A stretch of DNA of 64,000 nt, taken from positions 1 through 64,000 of the forward strand of contig JAISSX010000036.1 in assembly GCA_031272885.1 (NCBI GenBank), read 5' to 3'. Source of the stretch: Bifidobacteriaceae bacterium (GTDB lineage: Bacteria; Actinomycetota; Actinomycetes; Actinomycetales; WQXJ01). The notes under the pieces are model-generated. The model worked only from the letters and a program-made list of their open reading frames with translations. It did no database searches and was not told where the DNA came from. Every line of letters begins with the position of its first letter. Position 1 is the first letter of the stretch. Made by a program: the position numbers and the translations under genes. Shown here in pieces: positions 28,337-37,605 of this stretch.

Positions 28337-29302
28337 CTAGAACAGCGCCGAGGCCAGTTCGCGGCGCGCCTTGGCCACCGACGGATCGGAGGCGCCCACC
28401 ACCTCGAACAGGTCCAACAGGCGCAGGCGCAGCGTCTCCTTGTCTTCGGGGCCGGCGGCGCGCAACGCAGCCAGCAACTGGGCGAAGCCCTCTGCCGGCT
28501 GCCCCATGGCAACCGCGGCATCGGCCGCCGCCATCACGCCGGCTAGGCCGCCATCGGCCGCTTCCTCCCCAGCCGGCGCCCCTTCGGCCACCTGCAGCCG
28601 CTGCAGCAACTCCACCTGGGCCAGGCCGGCCTTGGCGGCCGCATCCGCCGGCGCCTCGGCCAGCGCCTTGACATAGGCCGCCTTGGCCGCGTCCAGGTCG
28701 CCGCGCTCGATAGCGTCGAAGGCCTCTTGGTGCAGCGGCGGCAGTTGCGGTTCGGGCAGTGCGCCCGAAGGGTCGGCGGTGCCGGACACGCCCAACTTGG
28801 CGGCCTCGGCCAGCAGGGCCTCGATGACGGCGCGAACCTGGTTCTCGGGGGCGGAACCCTGGAACAAGGGCGCCGGGCGCCCACCCACAATGGCCACCAC
28901 GGTTGGAACCGACTGCACCTGGAAGGCCTGGGCAATGGACCGGTTGGCGTCTACGTCCACCTTGGCCAGGATGAAACGGCCGCCGTATTCGCCGGCCAGC
29001 TTCTCCAGGATGGGCGAAAGCTGCTTGCACGGGCCGCACCAGGTAGCCCACAGGTCAACCACGATGGGCACGCTGGTGGACTGCTGCACCAGGGCGGCGA
29101 ATTCGGACTCGCTGGTCACCTCGACCACGAAGCGGCCGGCAGCACTCCCGGCCCCAGCGGCACCCCCAGCCCCGACAGCACCGCCGGACGGCCCCAACCC
29201 CGGGTTGGACTGGGCCGGGCCGGGGCCACCCTTGCTTAGGTCAGGCATTTTCGAATCGGCAAACCGGTCGGCACCAGTGGGCTGGTCGGGGGCTTCGGCC
29301 AT
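28337..29302 (-). CDS. Thioredoxin-domain co-chaperone with TPR-like C-terminus (YbbN/CnoX type)
   Basis: A 321-residue cytosolic protein. After a disordered Gly/Ala-rich start (1-55) comes a thioredoxin fold with an intact redox motif WCGPCK (C89, C92) and the cis-Pro in SVPTVVAI. A helical TPR-like region (about 190-321) matches actinobacterial 'tetratricopeptide/thioredoxin' proteins related to CnoX, a holdase that protects proteins from oxidative aggregation. The start follows GAAAGGA. It is last in a three-gene run with a lipoprotein and a large-tail membrane protein. Confidence 0.85.
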   Translation of the reverse strand: MAEAPDQPTGADRFADSKMPDLSKGGPGPAQSNPGLGPSGGAVGAGGAAGAGSAAGRFVVEVTSESEFAALVQQSTSVPIVVDLWATWCGPCKQLSPILEKLAGEYGGRFILAKVDVDANRSIAQAFQVQSVPTVVAIVGGRPAPLFQGSAPENQVRAVIEALLAEAAKLGVSGTADPSGALPEPQLPPLHQEAFDAIERGDLDAAKAAYVKALAEAPADAAAKAGLAQVELLQRLQVAEGAPAGEEAADGGLAGVMAAADAAVAMGQPAEGFAQLLAALRAAGPEDKETLRLRLLDLFEVVGASDPSVAKARRELASALF

Positions 29303-29319
29303 GGCTGTGGTCCTTTCAA

Positions 29320-30378
29320 CTACTCTTCGTCGGTGGGGGTCTCTTCGTCGGTGGGGGTCTCTTCGTCGGCGGGCGTCTCGTAGACGGTGGCCGCGATGGG
29401 AGTACCCGCCACCGCCATCACCTGAACGGCGCCATCGGATCCCTCCGCCGGCACCACCAACACCACGGTCTGCAGCGTCTCCAGTTGGAACGACCCACCG
29501 ACCGAGGCGCTCTGCCCCAAGCCGGCCAGGATTGGCACTTCCGCCTGGCCGCCGTCGGGAATGGTGAACTCGACGTCGACCATCGAACTGATCTGGCCGA
29601 ACACCAAGGCGCCGCCATCGGCGGTGCGGATCGCCGTCACGGAACCATCCACCACCGACGATGTCGGGGTGGCCGTCCCGCTCCAAGAGGCCACACTCTT
29701 GGCCATATTGGCCACCATGACGATCCACTGGTCACGCACCGGGTCCGAGGCCGAACCGTCGGCGTAAGTGATCAGCGCGGACTGTTCACCAGCCGGGTTG
29801 TCCTTGGCCTTGGCGTAGGTGTCAAGGGCCGCTGCCGGCGTCATCAGCAGGCCGGTCGTATCGGCCGCCAGCACCTCGCTGCCCAGCGAACTGTCGGCCG
29901 TCTTGGGCAGCACGGCCGAGGCCAGGATGGTGGCGTAGGCCGTCATCTTGTAATCCGACCGGACGTCACGCTGCGTCAGCAGGTACAGCATGGGGGCCTC
30001 TTGGCCTTCCGGCACGGTGACCGCGATGAAGGATCGCGGCCAGGTGGTCGACGCGGTCATGATCGCCTCGTCCTGGAAGGCCGTCTGGAAGGTGGTGATG
30101 CTGGTGTCATTGGGCAGGGCGGCGTAGAGCGACAGTTCGGCCTTGCGCATGGTCAGGGCGGCGCCGTCAACTCGCTGGCCCAGGCCGCTGACCGTGGTGC
30201 CGGCCTTCTCAAGGACATCGCCCAACGCGGTTTCGATCCGCTTGACCTGCACCTTCTGCAATATGGGCGGGGCCTTCTCCGGTAACGGCTCCGGGTGGAT
30301 CTCCGGTACCGGCACGCTGCAGGCGGCCAGCAGGGCGCCGATGGCGGGCAAGGCCAGCCATTGTTTCCAGTGCCTCAT
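29320..30378 (-). CDS. Lipoprotein, unknown function
   Basis: A 352-residue predicted lipoprotein (lipobox LAAC, cleavage before C20). The mature part has no recognised domain. The extreme C-terminus is a short tandem repeat (TPTDEE units) encoded by 18-bp repeats. The ATG overlaps the TGA of the upstream gene (ATGA), indicating coupled translation with the 819-residue membrane protein. An association between the two at the membrane is an inference from this coupling. Confidence 0.75.
   Translation of the reverse strand: MRHWKQWLALPAIGALLAACSVPVPEIHPEPLPEKAPPILQKVQVKRIETALGDVLEKAGTTVSGLGQRVDGAALTMRKAELSLYAALPNDTSITTFQTAFQDEAIMTASTTWPRSFIAVTVPEGQEAPMLYLLTQRDVRSDYKMTAYATILASAVLPKTADSSLGSEVLAADTTGLLMTPAAALDTYAKAKDNPAGEQSALITYADGSASDPVRDQWIVMVANMAKSVASWSGTATPTSSVVDGSVTAIRTADGGALVFGQISSMVDVEFTIPDGGQAEVPILAGLGQSASVGGSFQLETLQTVVLVVPAEGSDGAVQVMAVAGTPIAATVYETPADEETPTDEETPTDEE
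29323..29376. repeat. Three 18-bp tandem repeats at a gene 3' end
   Basis: Three copies of CTCTTCGTCGGTGGGGGT-type units (the third with changes) encode the acidic C-terminal tail of the lipoprotein. In-frame length variation between strains would be expected. Confidence 0.85.
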
Positions 30379-32834
30379 GCTTCGCCTCCTTCCGTCGCGG
30401 CCGGCTGGGCCGGCGGTGTCGGTTCGGTTGCCTCCGGGGCCGGTGTGGCCGGCGCGGTGGCGCCGGTGCCCGATGCCGCGGCGGCGGCTTCGCCCTGCAT
30501 TCTCACCCTGACTTTGGGCCGGGGTACGCCGGCCGGGCGGGAGATGGGCCCTTGCCAGGCTTCGGGCAGTTGGATCTGGCCGGGGCGCGACAGGCGAAGG
30601 GCCTCGGCCGCCGCTCGTTCCGCCTCGCGGATCTGCTTGCGGGTCAGGCCCTGGGTGGTGCCGGTGCCGGCGGCGGCGGCCATGGCGGCTGAAATGGTGG
30701 CGGCGGCCGAATCGGCATTGGTCGAATGGACCGAGCCCAAGGCCGCCAGTTGTTCTTCGAGGCTGATGCCGCGGGCGGGGGTGGCCGGCGGGCGGGTAGT
30801 GGAGGTTTCACGCAACAGCGGACCGGGCGCGGCGGCCTCGCGCAACAACGGCGCCGCCGTTGGGGCGGGCGGAACCGGTGTGGCGGGTGGCGCGGACGGG
30901 GTGCCGGCCGGCGGCGTGATGACCGGCAGAGCGGCGGGTGTGGTGGTGTCGTCGGCCGGTTCGGGCGCCTCTGTGAGCGGCCCAGCCGCCGGGGCGGGCA
31001 CCGTCAACGGCGGCAACGGCGGCAAGGGCGGCAGGGGCCCCGGAGCGGAGTCCGGGGTGACTACAAAGGGAGCACTGGGGCTGACAGGGGAGGCGCCAGA
31101 CAACCCGCTGCCTGGTGCGCCGGCGGCGACCGGGGCCGCAGGGGGCAGGGGCCCCGGATCGGAGTCCGGGGTGACTTCAAAGGGAGCACCATGGGTGGCC
31201 GACAACGCGCCACCCGGCGTGGCAGGCGGTAAGGCGCCCGGCGTGGCGGACAGCCCGCGGGCCGGGGTGACCGGCTCGGCTTCGGCCTCAGCCCCTTCTT
31301 CCAGCGCCGCCGGCTCCGAATAGGCCAGCCGTTCCCAGGTGCGGTTGGGGGTGGCGATGCCCAGGTCAAGTTCGGCCTCGCCGGCGGCTTCGGCCGCCGG
31401 CGCCGCCGGCTCGGGAACGGGTTCCGGCGCCGCCTTGCGGGCCTTGCGGCGGGCCCACCAGGACTGCTTCGGGGCGGGTGCCACATCGGGCACGATCGGC
31501 TCGGGGGCCTCCGTGGGGGCTTCAGGGCTGGGCTCGGCCGGGGCTTCGGCCTCATCCTCCGGCCGCCACAGCGGCGAGCGCCGCACCAGGGCCGGCACGC
31601 CGCCCTCGGCCTCGGGCTCTGGGCCTGAGTCCGGGACCAAGTCATCGCTGCGGGCAGCCATCGGCGCGGCCATTGGCGCGGCCGCGGCCGGGACTTCGGC
31701 AATAGCCTCCGGCGGTGCTTCGGCCGCCGGCGCAGCCGCCCCCGCGAGAGCCGCCTCGGCTGCCGCGGCCTCGGCTGCCGCCGCCTTGGCCGCCACCTTG
31801 GCGGCCTTGCGCTCGGCCCGGGCCGCCCGCTTCTCGGCCAGCGTGGCGGCCGCCCCGGCCGGCGGCGCCTCGGCCTCGGCCTGGGGGCTGGTGGCCGGCT
31901 GGGCCTGGCCGGCCGGTACCGCCACCCCGCCGGGCGCCAGCGGTTCGGCCTCAGCCACCTTGCTCAGGCGGATCAACTGGGTCTCCTCCGCCGGCTCCTC
32001 GCGCCGCGCCACGGCCGGGCCGGCCTCGCGGGTCAGGCCGGCCGCCCGCGCCGCCGCGCGCTGCTCCAAGTGGGCCCGGTGGCTGCGGATGCGCACCTGC
32101 ACCACGGCCACGATCAGGGCCGCCAGCAACAGCGCGATCCCCAGGGCAATACCCCACGGCTTGAACGGCGTGGTCGAGGCGATCTGCCAAGTCATAGCGA
32201 TGGTGGTGCCGCCCACGCCGGCCGTGGCGGCATCGTCCTCGGTTATGAGGGGCGCTATCAGGAGCGACCACCGGCCCGAGCCTTGGCGCTGCCATGTGAA
32301 GTTGCCTTCGTCGGCTTCGTCGGCTTCGGCCGTAGCTGACGCACTGGCCGATGGCGACCCACCGGCTGAAGCGGACAGGCCGGCCGAAGGCGACCCGCTG
32401 ACGGAAGGCGACGCTGCGGCATCGGGCACCGCCGTCTCACCGCTGATCTCTTTTTCGACAATCCAGAGGTCCGAGCCCTTGGCCACGCCCAAGGCGCCGC
32501 CGGTACCGGACTCGGTGGCGGTGAAGGCCTCATGGGTCTTGAGGCCGGTCAGGCGCTGCACGTGGGCGTCACCCACCCAGGCCGTGACGTCAGAATCGCG
32601 GCCCACGGCCATGACCACGGTCTGGCCGGCCGGGGGCGTCACGCGCAACACAACCTGGTCGGCTTCGGCCTCCAGCACACCGGGATCGACCACCAGCACC
32701 TGGGCGTCCTTGGCCACCTTATGGGTGGCAGTAACGGAGGCGGGTGTGGTCAAGCCGAACGGCGAGACCAACCCAACCAGCAGAAGCGCCAGGCCAACCA
32801 CAGCAATGGCGGGCGCCACAAGACGTCGGATCAC
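30375..32834 (-). CDS. Two-helix membrane protein with very long Ala/Pro/Glu tail
   Basis: An 819-residue protein of unknown family. A first helix (about 8-30) leads to an exported domain (about 31-222) with a Ser/Ala-rich insert, then a second helix (about 226-248). The remaining 570 residues are low-complexity: Ala/Glu/Lys-rich helices (KRAARAERKAAKVAAKAAAAE) and Pro-rich stretches, presumably cytosolic. The exported part is beta-rich without motifs I recognise. The GTG start has AAGGGA upstream. It heads the operon with the lipoprotein and thioredoxin/TPR genes and is divergent from the coiled-coil pair. Confidence 0.7.
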   Translation of the reverse strand: MIRRLVAPAIAVVGLALLLVGLVSPFGLTTPASVTATHKVAKDAQVLVVDPGVLEAEADQVVLRVTPPAGQTVVMAVGRDSDVTAWVGDAHVQRLTGLKTHEAFTATESGTGGALGVAKGSDLWIVEKEISGETAVPDAAASPSVSGSPSAGLSASAGGSPSASASATAEADEADEGNFTWQRQGSGRWSLLIAPLITEDDAATAGVGGTTIAMTWQIASTTPFKPWGIALGIALLLAALIVAVVQVRIRSHRAHLEQRAAARAAGLTREAGPAVARREEPAEETQLIRLSKVAEAEPLAPGGVAVPAGQAQPATSPQAEAEAPPAGAAATLAEKRAARAERKAAKVAAKAAAAEAAAAEAALAGAAAPAAEAPPEAIAEVPAAAAPMAAPMAARSDDLVPDSGPEPEAEGGVPALVRRSPLWRPEDEAEAPAEPSPEAPTEAPEPIVPDVAPAPKQSWWARRKARKAAPEPVPEPAAPAAEAAGEAELDLGIATPNRTWERLAYSEPAALEEGAEAEAEPVTPARGLSATPGALPPATPGGALSATHGAPFEVTPDSDPGPLPPAAPVAAGAPGSGLSGASPVSPSAPFVVTPDSAPGPLPPLPPLPPLTVPAPAAGPLTEAPEPADDTTTPAALPVITPPAGTPSAPPATPVPPAPTAAPLLREAAAPGPLLRETSTTRPPATPARGISLEEQLAALGSVHSTNADSAAATISAAMAAAAGTGTTQGLTRKQIREAERAAAEALRLSRPGQIQLPEAWQGPISRPAGVPRPKVRVRMQGEAAAAASGTGATAPATPAPEATEPTPPAQPAATEGGEA

Positions 32835-33001
32835 TCAGCTTCCCTTGCTTCTGACATTTCACTCCAAGCTAACAGGGTAACCGCCTACGGACAGATTCGC
32901 GCGTTTTGGTTCCTGGTAGGCGGCCCGAACCACTAGGCTTGAACCGCTGCGTGTTCCTTACGGGCGCCTGGTTGGTGTGCCTATTTTCTTGGAGGTTGGT
33001 T

Positions 33002-34969
33002 GTGTCTGACTATGGATTCCCCACATCGGTGCGGGGCTATGACCGTCAGGCGGTAGATCGTCAGTTGGAGAACCTGGAGCAGAACCTGTCCCAGGCTCAG
33101 AGCCAGGTTGACGAACTCGAATCGCGGGTAGCCGCCCTGTCGGCCGAGTTGAGCGAGGCGCACCGCCAGCTCAGGGAGGCCGAACGGCCCAGCTATTCGG
33201 GTCTGGGTGCCCGCATCGAACAGTTGATGCGGTCGGCCGAAGAGCAGTCGATGGACGTGCTGAACCAGGCCCGGTCGCAGTCTTCGGCGCTGCTGGCCCG
33301 CACCAAGCTGGAAACCGACCAGTTGAAGGCCCAGGCGGAGAACGAAGTGGCCGAGATGCTGGCCACCGCCCGCCGTGAGGCAGAAGAGGTGCAGGCGGCC
33401 GCCATGGCGGAGGCGGAGGCCGAATTGACCAACGCTTCGCGCCGAGCGGAAGAGATGGTCGGTTCAGCGGAACGCGAAGCGGCCCGGGTCATGGGTGGCA
33501 TCGCCTCGGAAGAGGCCGAGCGCCGCGCCGCCCTGGAACGCGAGATCGCGGCCCTGACCGCCTCGGTGGAGCGCGAAACCACCGAACTGCGCGTGACGGC
33601 GGAACGCGAAGCGGCCGAGTTGCGCTCGGCCGTGGCCGTCGAGGTGGCCACCCAGCGCGAAGACGCCGAGCGTTACGCCACCCAGTTGCGCAGCGCGGCC
33701 GACCAGGAAACGGCCGCCCTGCGGCTGGCCACCGACCAGGAAACGTCGCAGCTCAGGGCCGATGCCGAGGACTACTCGGCACAGACCCGCGCCACTGTGC
33801 AGCGCGAGGTGGCCGAGTTGCGCTCGGCGGCCGAAAATGAGGCCTCGCAGCGTCGCAGCGCGGCCGACCAATACTCCCAGCAGGTGCGTTCCAACGCGGA
33901 CCAATACGCGCAGCAGCTCCGGTCCGATGCCGAGCAGTACGCCCTGCAGATCCGCTCCGAGGCGGAGCATTACGCGCAGCAGACCCGGGCAGACGCGGAA
34001 CAGTTCGAAACCACCACGCGGGCCGCAGCCGAACTGGCCGCCCAGGAAATGCGCAACACGGCGGAGAAGGAAGCCACCGACCTGCTGTCCGCCACGCAGC
34101 GCGAAGCCATCGAGCTGAAGGAAAGCTCGGACCGCTACGCCGCCAAGACCAGGGCCGAAGCCGAACGGTCCGCCTCGCAACTGTACGAAGAGGCGCGGGC
34201 CAAGGCCGAGGAACTGACCACCCGGTCCGAGCGCGAAGCCTCCACGCTGTTGGCCGAAGCCAAGAAGCAGGCCGCGGCGCTGACCGAACGGGCCGAGGAG
34301 TGGAAGGCCGAGGCCGAGATCGAGATCGCCCAACGCATCGAGGCGGCCGAGGCCGCCAACGCGGAGCGGTTCGAATCGTCCAAGGCCAAGGCGGACCGCC
34401 TGATCGCCGAAGCCAACGCCCGGGCCGAAGAGGCTGAAGAGCGGGTGGCTCAAGCGCTGGCCCGGGCCGAGAAGTTGCGCCACGACGCGGACACCCAGGC
34501 GGCCGATCTGCTGGCCAACGCCCGCCGCAACGCGGATCGCGTGCTACAAGACGCCCGCAGCTTCGCCGAGCGCACCTTGACCGAGGCCGTGGAAGAGGCC
34601 GAACGCGAGCGCATCGCCGTGCAGCGCCAGGTGGACGATCTCAACCGGCAGCGCGAGTCCATCACCGGCTACCTCGAGGAACTGCGTGGGCTGCTGGGCT
34701 CAACGCCGATGCCGAACATCGAGGCCGTGCTGGAGCAGGCGCCGCCCGAGCCCGCCTACGAGCAACCGGCCTACGATGCCGCCGCCGCCTACCAGGCCGG
34801 CTACGCCGAGCCGGCCTTCGACCCGTCGGTGGTTTACGCCGAAGAACCAGTTCAGGCCGCTCCCAGCGTGGACGCTGGACAACCCACCGACCTGTTCGCC
34901 TACGCTGAGGCTGAAGCTGACGAATCACCCGAGATCGTCAACGACGAGGATGAGGCCGAAAAGCCCTAA
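33002..34969 (+). CDS. DivIVA/Scy-like hendecad coiled-coil protein
   Basis: A 655-residue protein, almost all coiled coil. The N-terminus (FPTSVRGYDRQAVDRQLENL) has the DivIVA-type GYDxxxVD motif that binds curved membrane. From about residue 210 to 460 the sequence repeats in units of 11 residues (for example YAQQLRSDAEQ, YALQIRSEAEH, YAQQTRADAEQ), i.e. a right-handed hendecad coil as in Streptomyces Scy. The acidic C-terminus is disordered. Scy organises polar growth in mycelial actinobacteria; a polarity or cytoskeletal role is inferred. GTG start with an ideal GGAGG six bases upstream. Confidence 0.8.
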   Translation: MSDYGFPTSVRGYDRQAVDRQLENLEQNLSQAQSQVDELESRVAALSAELSEAHRQLREAERPSYSGLGARIEQLMRSAEEQSMDVLNQARSQSSALLARTKLETDQLKAQAENEVAEMLATARREAEEVQAAAMAEAEAELTNASRRAEEMVGSAEREAARVMGGIASEEAERRAALEREIAALTASVERETTELRVTAEREAAELRSAVAVEVATQREDAERYATQLRSAADQETAALRLATDQETSQLRADAEDYSAQTRATVQREVAELRSAAENEASQRRSAADQYSQQVRSNADQYAQQLRSDAEQYALQIRSEAEHYAQQTRADAEQFETTTRAAAELAAQEMRNTAEKEATDLLSATQREAIELKESSDRYAAKTRAEAERSASQLYEEARAKAEELTTRSEREASTLLAEAKKQAAALTERAEEWKAEAEIEIAQRIEAAEAANAERFESSKAKADRLIAEANARAEEAEERVAQALARAEKLRHDADTQAADLLANARRNADRVLQDARSFAERTLTEAVEEAERERIAVQRQVDDLNRQRESITGYLEELRGLLGSTPMPNIEAVLEQAPPEPAYEQPAYDAAAAYQAGYAEPAFDPSVVYAEEPVQAAPSVDAGQPTDLFAYAEAEADESPEIVNDEDEAEKP

Positions 34970-34998
34970 TCCTGCCTCAAGCAAAGGATCCACGGCCC

Positions 34999-36708
34999 AT
35001 GGTGAACCAGGACCCCAGCACTGGTAGCCCCGCCAGGTCCGAGGCCGAGAGAGCCGCGGAACTGGAGGCTGCGCTGGCGCAGGCTAGGGCGCAGACCGCC
35101 GCGCTGATCCAGCGCGGCCAGGCGCTGGCCAGTGAACTGGACCAGGTGCGGGCCCAACTGGCCGATTCGGCTTGGCGCCAGCCCGGCCGGCGCCAAGGCC
35201 AAGTGGCCGGTTTCGCCGAAGTCCTGGAATCCGAGGTGCGCGGCCGGTTGGATTCGATCCAGGCCGACGCCCAACGTATCCGTGACGAAGCGGACATGAC
35301 GGCACAGCGGGAACGGGACGCCGCCCAGGCGGCCCACGCCAAGCTGATGGACCTGGCCCGCCGCGAGATCGAGGCCCTGCAATCCCAGACCGCCGCCCAA
35401 GCCCGCGCCATCAGGGAAGACGGCGCCCGGCAGGCGGCGGCGGTGTTGGCAGAGGCCGAACAGAAAGCCGCCGAACTGCGGGATTCAGCCAACAAGGCCG
35501 CCTTGGAGCGGCGCCAAGTGGTGGTGCGGGAATCATCCGCCCTGTCCCAGTCCGCCCAGCAGCAGGTGGACGCCATGCGGGCACAGGCGGCGGCCGAGGC
35601 CGATGCCGTGTTGGGCGCCGCGAAGCAAGAAGTCAACGCCATCATGCAGGCTTCTGCCACCCAGTTGGAAACGGCCGTCAGTCAGGTCGAGGCCGAGGTG
35701 GACGCGATGCGCCGCCAGGTTGAAGAAGCCATGGCCCAGGCCCTGGAGGCCGTGCGGGTCCAAACCCAAGCGGTGCGGGACGCGGCCGATGATGAGGCCC
35801 AGACCATCCTGGGTGAGACCCGCCAATACATCGACGCCCTGTTTGCCGATGCCGAACACTACGGCCTGCAGCAGCGCAACCAGGCGGCCGACGAAGCCGG
35901 CCGCCTCCGGGCCGACGCCCAGGCGGCCTCGCGCGTGGTCCGCGGCGAGGCCGAAGCCTACTCCCGGGCGCTGCGCCAAGAGGCCGACTCAGAAGCCTCC
36001 CTGGTGCGCTCCGACGCCTTGGCCTACGCCGCCTCGGTGCGGGACGAGGCCGAGCGCGACGCCGCCACCTTGACGGCCCACGCCAGGGCCGAATCGGCCC
36101 AGATCAGGGGCGAAGCCTCGACCCAAGCCGCCACCACCCGCCAAAGCGCGGACGAGGCAGCCACCGCCATGGTGACCGAGGCCCGCCACCACTCCGAGGT
36201 GGTGCTGACCGAAGCCCGCCGCACCGCCACCGCCGCCCTCGAAACCTCCCGCACTGAGGCCGACAAGATAGTCTTCCGGGCCCGCGAAGAACTGGAGCGG
36301 GTGGAACGGGCCATCACCGCCAAGACCGAAGCCAACCTGGCCCGCATCACGGAAGAACGCGACCGCGCGGTCAAGGAATCCGAACGGATTGTGGACGGGC
36401 CGGCCGAACAGCGGGCCCAGGCCACCCAGCGCCTACTGGAAGCCCAAGAGCAAGCCAGCCAGGCCATCGCCCACGCCGAAAACTACGTTGCCATGTTGAC
36501 CGAGGGCGCCAAGGAGGAGGCGGACGCGATCCTGGCCGCCGCCAACGAAAAGGCCAAGGCCGCCATGGACAAGGCCATCGAACAGGCCGAAGAGCATCGC
36601 CGGGCCTCGCAAGCCCAAATCATGCAGCTGCAGTCGCAGCGCCAGGCCCTGGCCACCTACCTGACCCGTCTACGCGGCCTCCTCTCCCGAGACCTGTCCA
36701 GGCGGTAG
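34999..36708 (+). CDS. FilP-like coiled-coil protein
   Basis: A 569-residue Ala/Glu/Gln/Arg-rich coiled-coil protein that begins 29 bases after the Scy-like gene (RBS AAAGGA). The 11-residue periodicity continues in the middle (VRDEAERDAAT, IRGEASTQAAT) and the C-terminus ends in LRGLLSRDLSRR, parallel to LRGLLG in its neighbour, suggesting an old duplication. In Streptomyces, filP follows scy in the same order; FilP forms intermediate-filament-like networks. The assignment rests on composition, periodicity and synteny rather than close identity. Confidence 0.7.
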   Translation: MVNQDPSTGSPARSEAERAAELEAALAQARAQTAALIQRGQALASELDQVRAQLADSAWRQPGRRQGQVAGFAEVLESEVRGRLDSIQADAQRIRDEADMTAQRERDAAQAAHAKLMDLARREIEALQSQTAAQARAIREDGARQAAAVLAEAEQKAAELRDSANKAALERRQVVVRESSALSQSAQQQVDAMRAQAAAEADAVLGAAKQEVNAIMQASATQLETAVSQVEAEVDAMRRQVEEAMAQALEAVRVQTQAVRDAADDEAQTILGETRQYIDALFADAEHYGLQQRNQAADEAGRLRADAQAASRVVRGEAEAYSRALRQEADSEASLVRSDALAYAASVRDEAERDAATLTAHARAESAQIRGEASTQAATTRQSADEAATAMVTEARHHSEVVLTEARRTATAALETSRTEADKIVFRAREELERVERAITAKTEANLARITEERDRAVKESERIVDGPAEQRAQATQRLLEAQEQASQAIAHAENYVAMLTEGAKEEADAILAAANEKAKAAMDKAIEQAEEHRRASQAQIMQLQSQRQALATYLTRLRGLLSRDLSRR

Positions 36709-36723
36709 AAGGCAAAGCCTTCT
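36707..36723 (+). terminator. Short hairpin after the FilP-like gene
   Basis: AGAAGGC pairs with GCCTTCT around AAA and overlaps the stop codon. There is no T-run, so it may be a weak terminator only. Confidence 0.35.
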
Positions 36724-36766
36724 CCCGCCTGCCCGGCCATGCTTGCTCTGCGCGTTTCCTACGCCG

Positions 36767-37603
36767 CTATTGCCAGACCGGGTCGCCCACCATGATGTGA
36801 TAGTGCTCGCGGACCAGGCGGGCGGCCAGTTCGGGGGCCTCCACCGGGCCCAGGTGCCCCACCCCCACCATCAGGGTCGAATGGGCCAGGCCGCGCAGCG
36901 CGGACGCCATCGCCTCGGCTTCACGCGGCGGCGCGAACGGATCATCCGAACCGACACCGATCAATGTGGGTATGGCCGCCGCTCGCAGAATCGGGATCGA
37001 ATCCTGCCGCACCGCCATCGCCCGCTGCGCCCAGGCCACGCCCTGCGGCCGGCCTTCCCGGATCCACGCCTTCAACTGGTCCACCAGGCCCGGGTGGTGG
37101 GCCTTCGATTCGGCCGAGACCAGCACCTCGGCCATCGGCTCAAGGTTGGTCACCGAACCGGACGCCAGCACCTCTTCGGCCAGGGCCAGCCGGGTCTCGA
37201 CCGTGTCGGCCGTGTCGACTCCGGCCTTGGTGTGCAGCAGCATCATGCCGGCCAGGATCTCGGGCACCTGGCGCAGGATCGCCATCACCACGTAGCCGCC
37301 CATCGACACGCCGCCGATGACGGCCCGCGCCGCCCCCAGGTCACGCACCGTGTCCGCCACCGCCAGGCCGGCTGCCTCGATACTGACCGGCTCCACCAGG
37401 CCGGACTCCCCCGCGCCTGGCAGGTCCACCAGCACGATCGGCAGGTCCGGCAGGTGGGCCACCATCGGCTCGAACATGGCCGAATGCAGCGGGAAGGCGT
37501 GCAACAAGACCAACGGAACGGTGCCAGCCTCAAGGACCGGGACGCCATCGGGCATAGGCCCCGTGCCAGCCAAAGACCCCCGCAAGTGAACCGCCAAGAC
37601 CAT
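36767..37603 (-). CDS. Alpha/beta hydrolase
   Basis: A 278-residue hydrolase. The nucleophile elbow reads GGVSMGGY (Ser), the acid is probably in GVGSDDPFAP, and the His is in GVGHLGPVEAP, a complete triad. It resembles 3-oxoadipate enol-lactonase-like enzymes, but the substrate is unknown. The ATG at 37603 lies seven bases after GGAGG; a TTG two codons upstream is less likely. It begins two bases after the stop of another hydrolase, so the pair is co-transcribed. Confidence 0.85.
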   Translation of the reverse strand: MVLAVHLRGSLAGTGPMPDGVPVLEAGTVPLVLLHAFPLHSAMFEPMVAHLPDLPIVLVDLPGAGESGLVEPVSIEAAGLAVADTVRDLGAARAVIGGVSMGGYVVMAILRQVPEILAGMMLLHTKAGVDTADTVETRLALAEEVLASGSVTNLEPMAEVLVSAESKAHHPGLVDQLKAWIREGRPQGVAWAQRAMAVRQDSIPILRAAAIPTLIGVGSDDPFAPPREAEAMASALRGLAHSTLMVGVGHLGPVEAPELAARLVREHYHIMVGDPVWQ

Positions 37604-37605
37604 GG

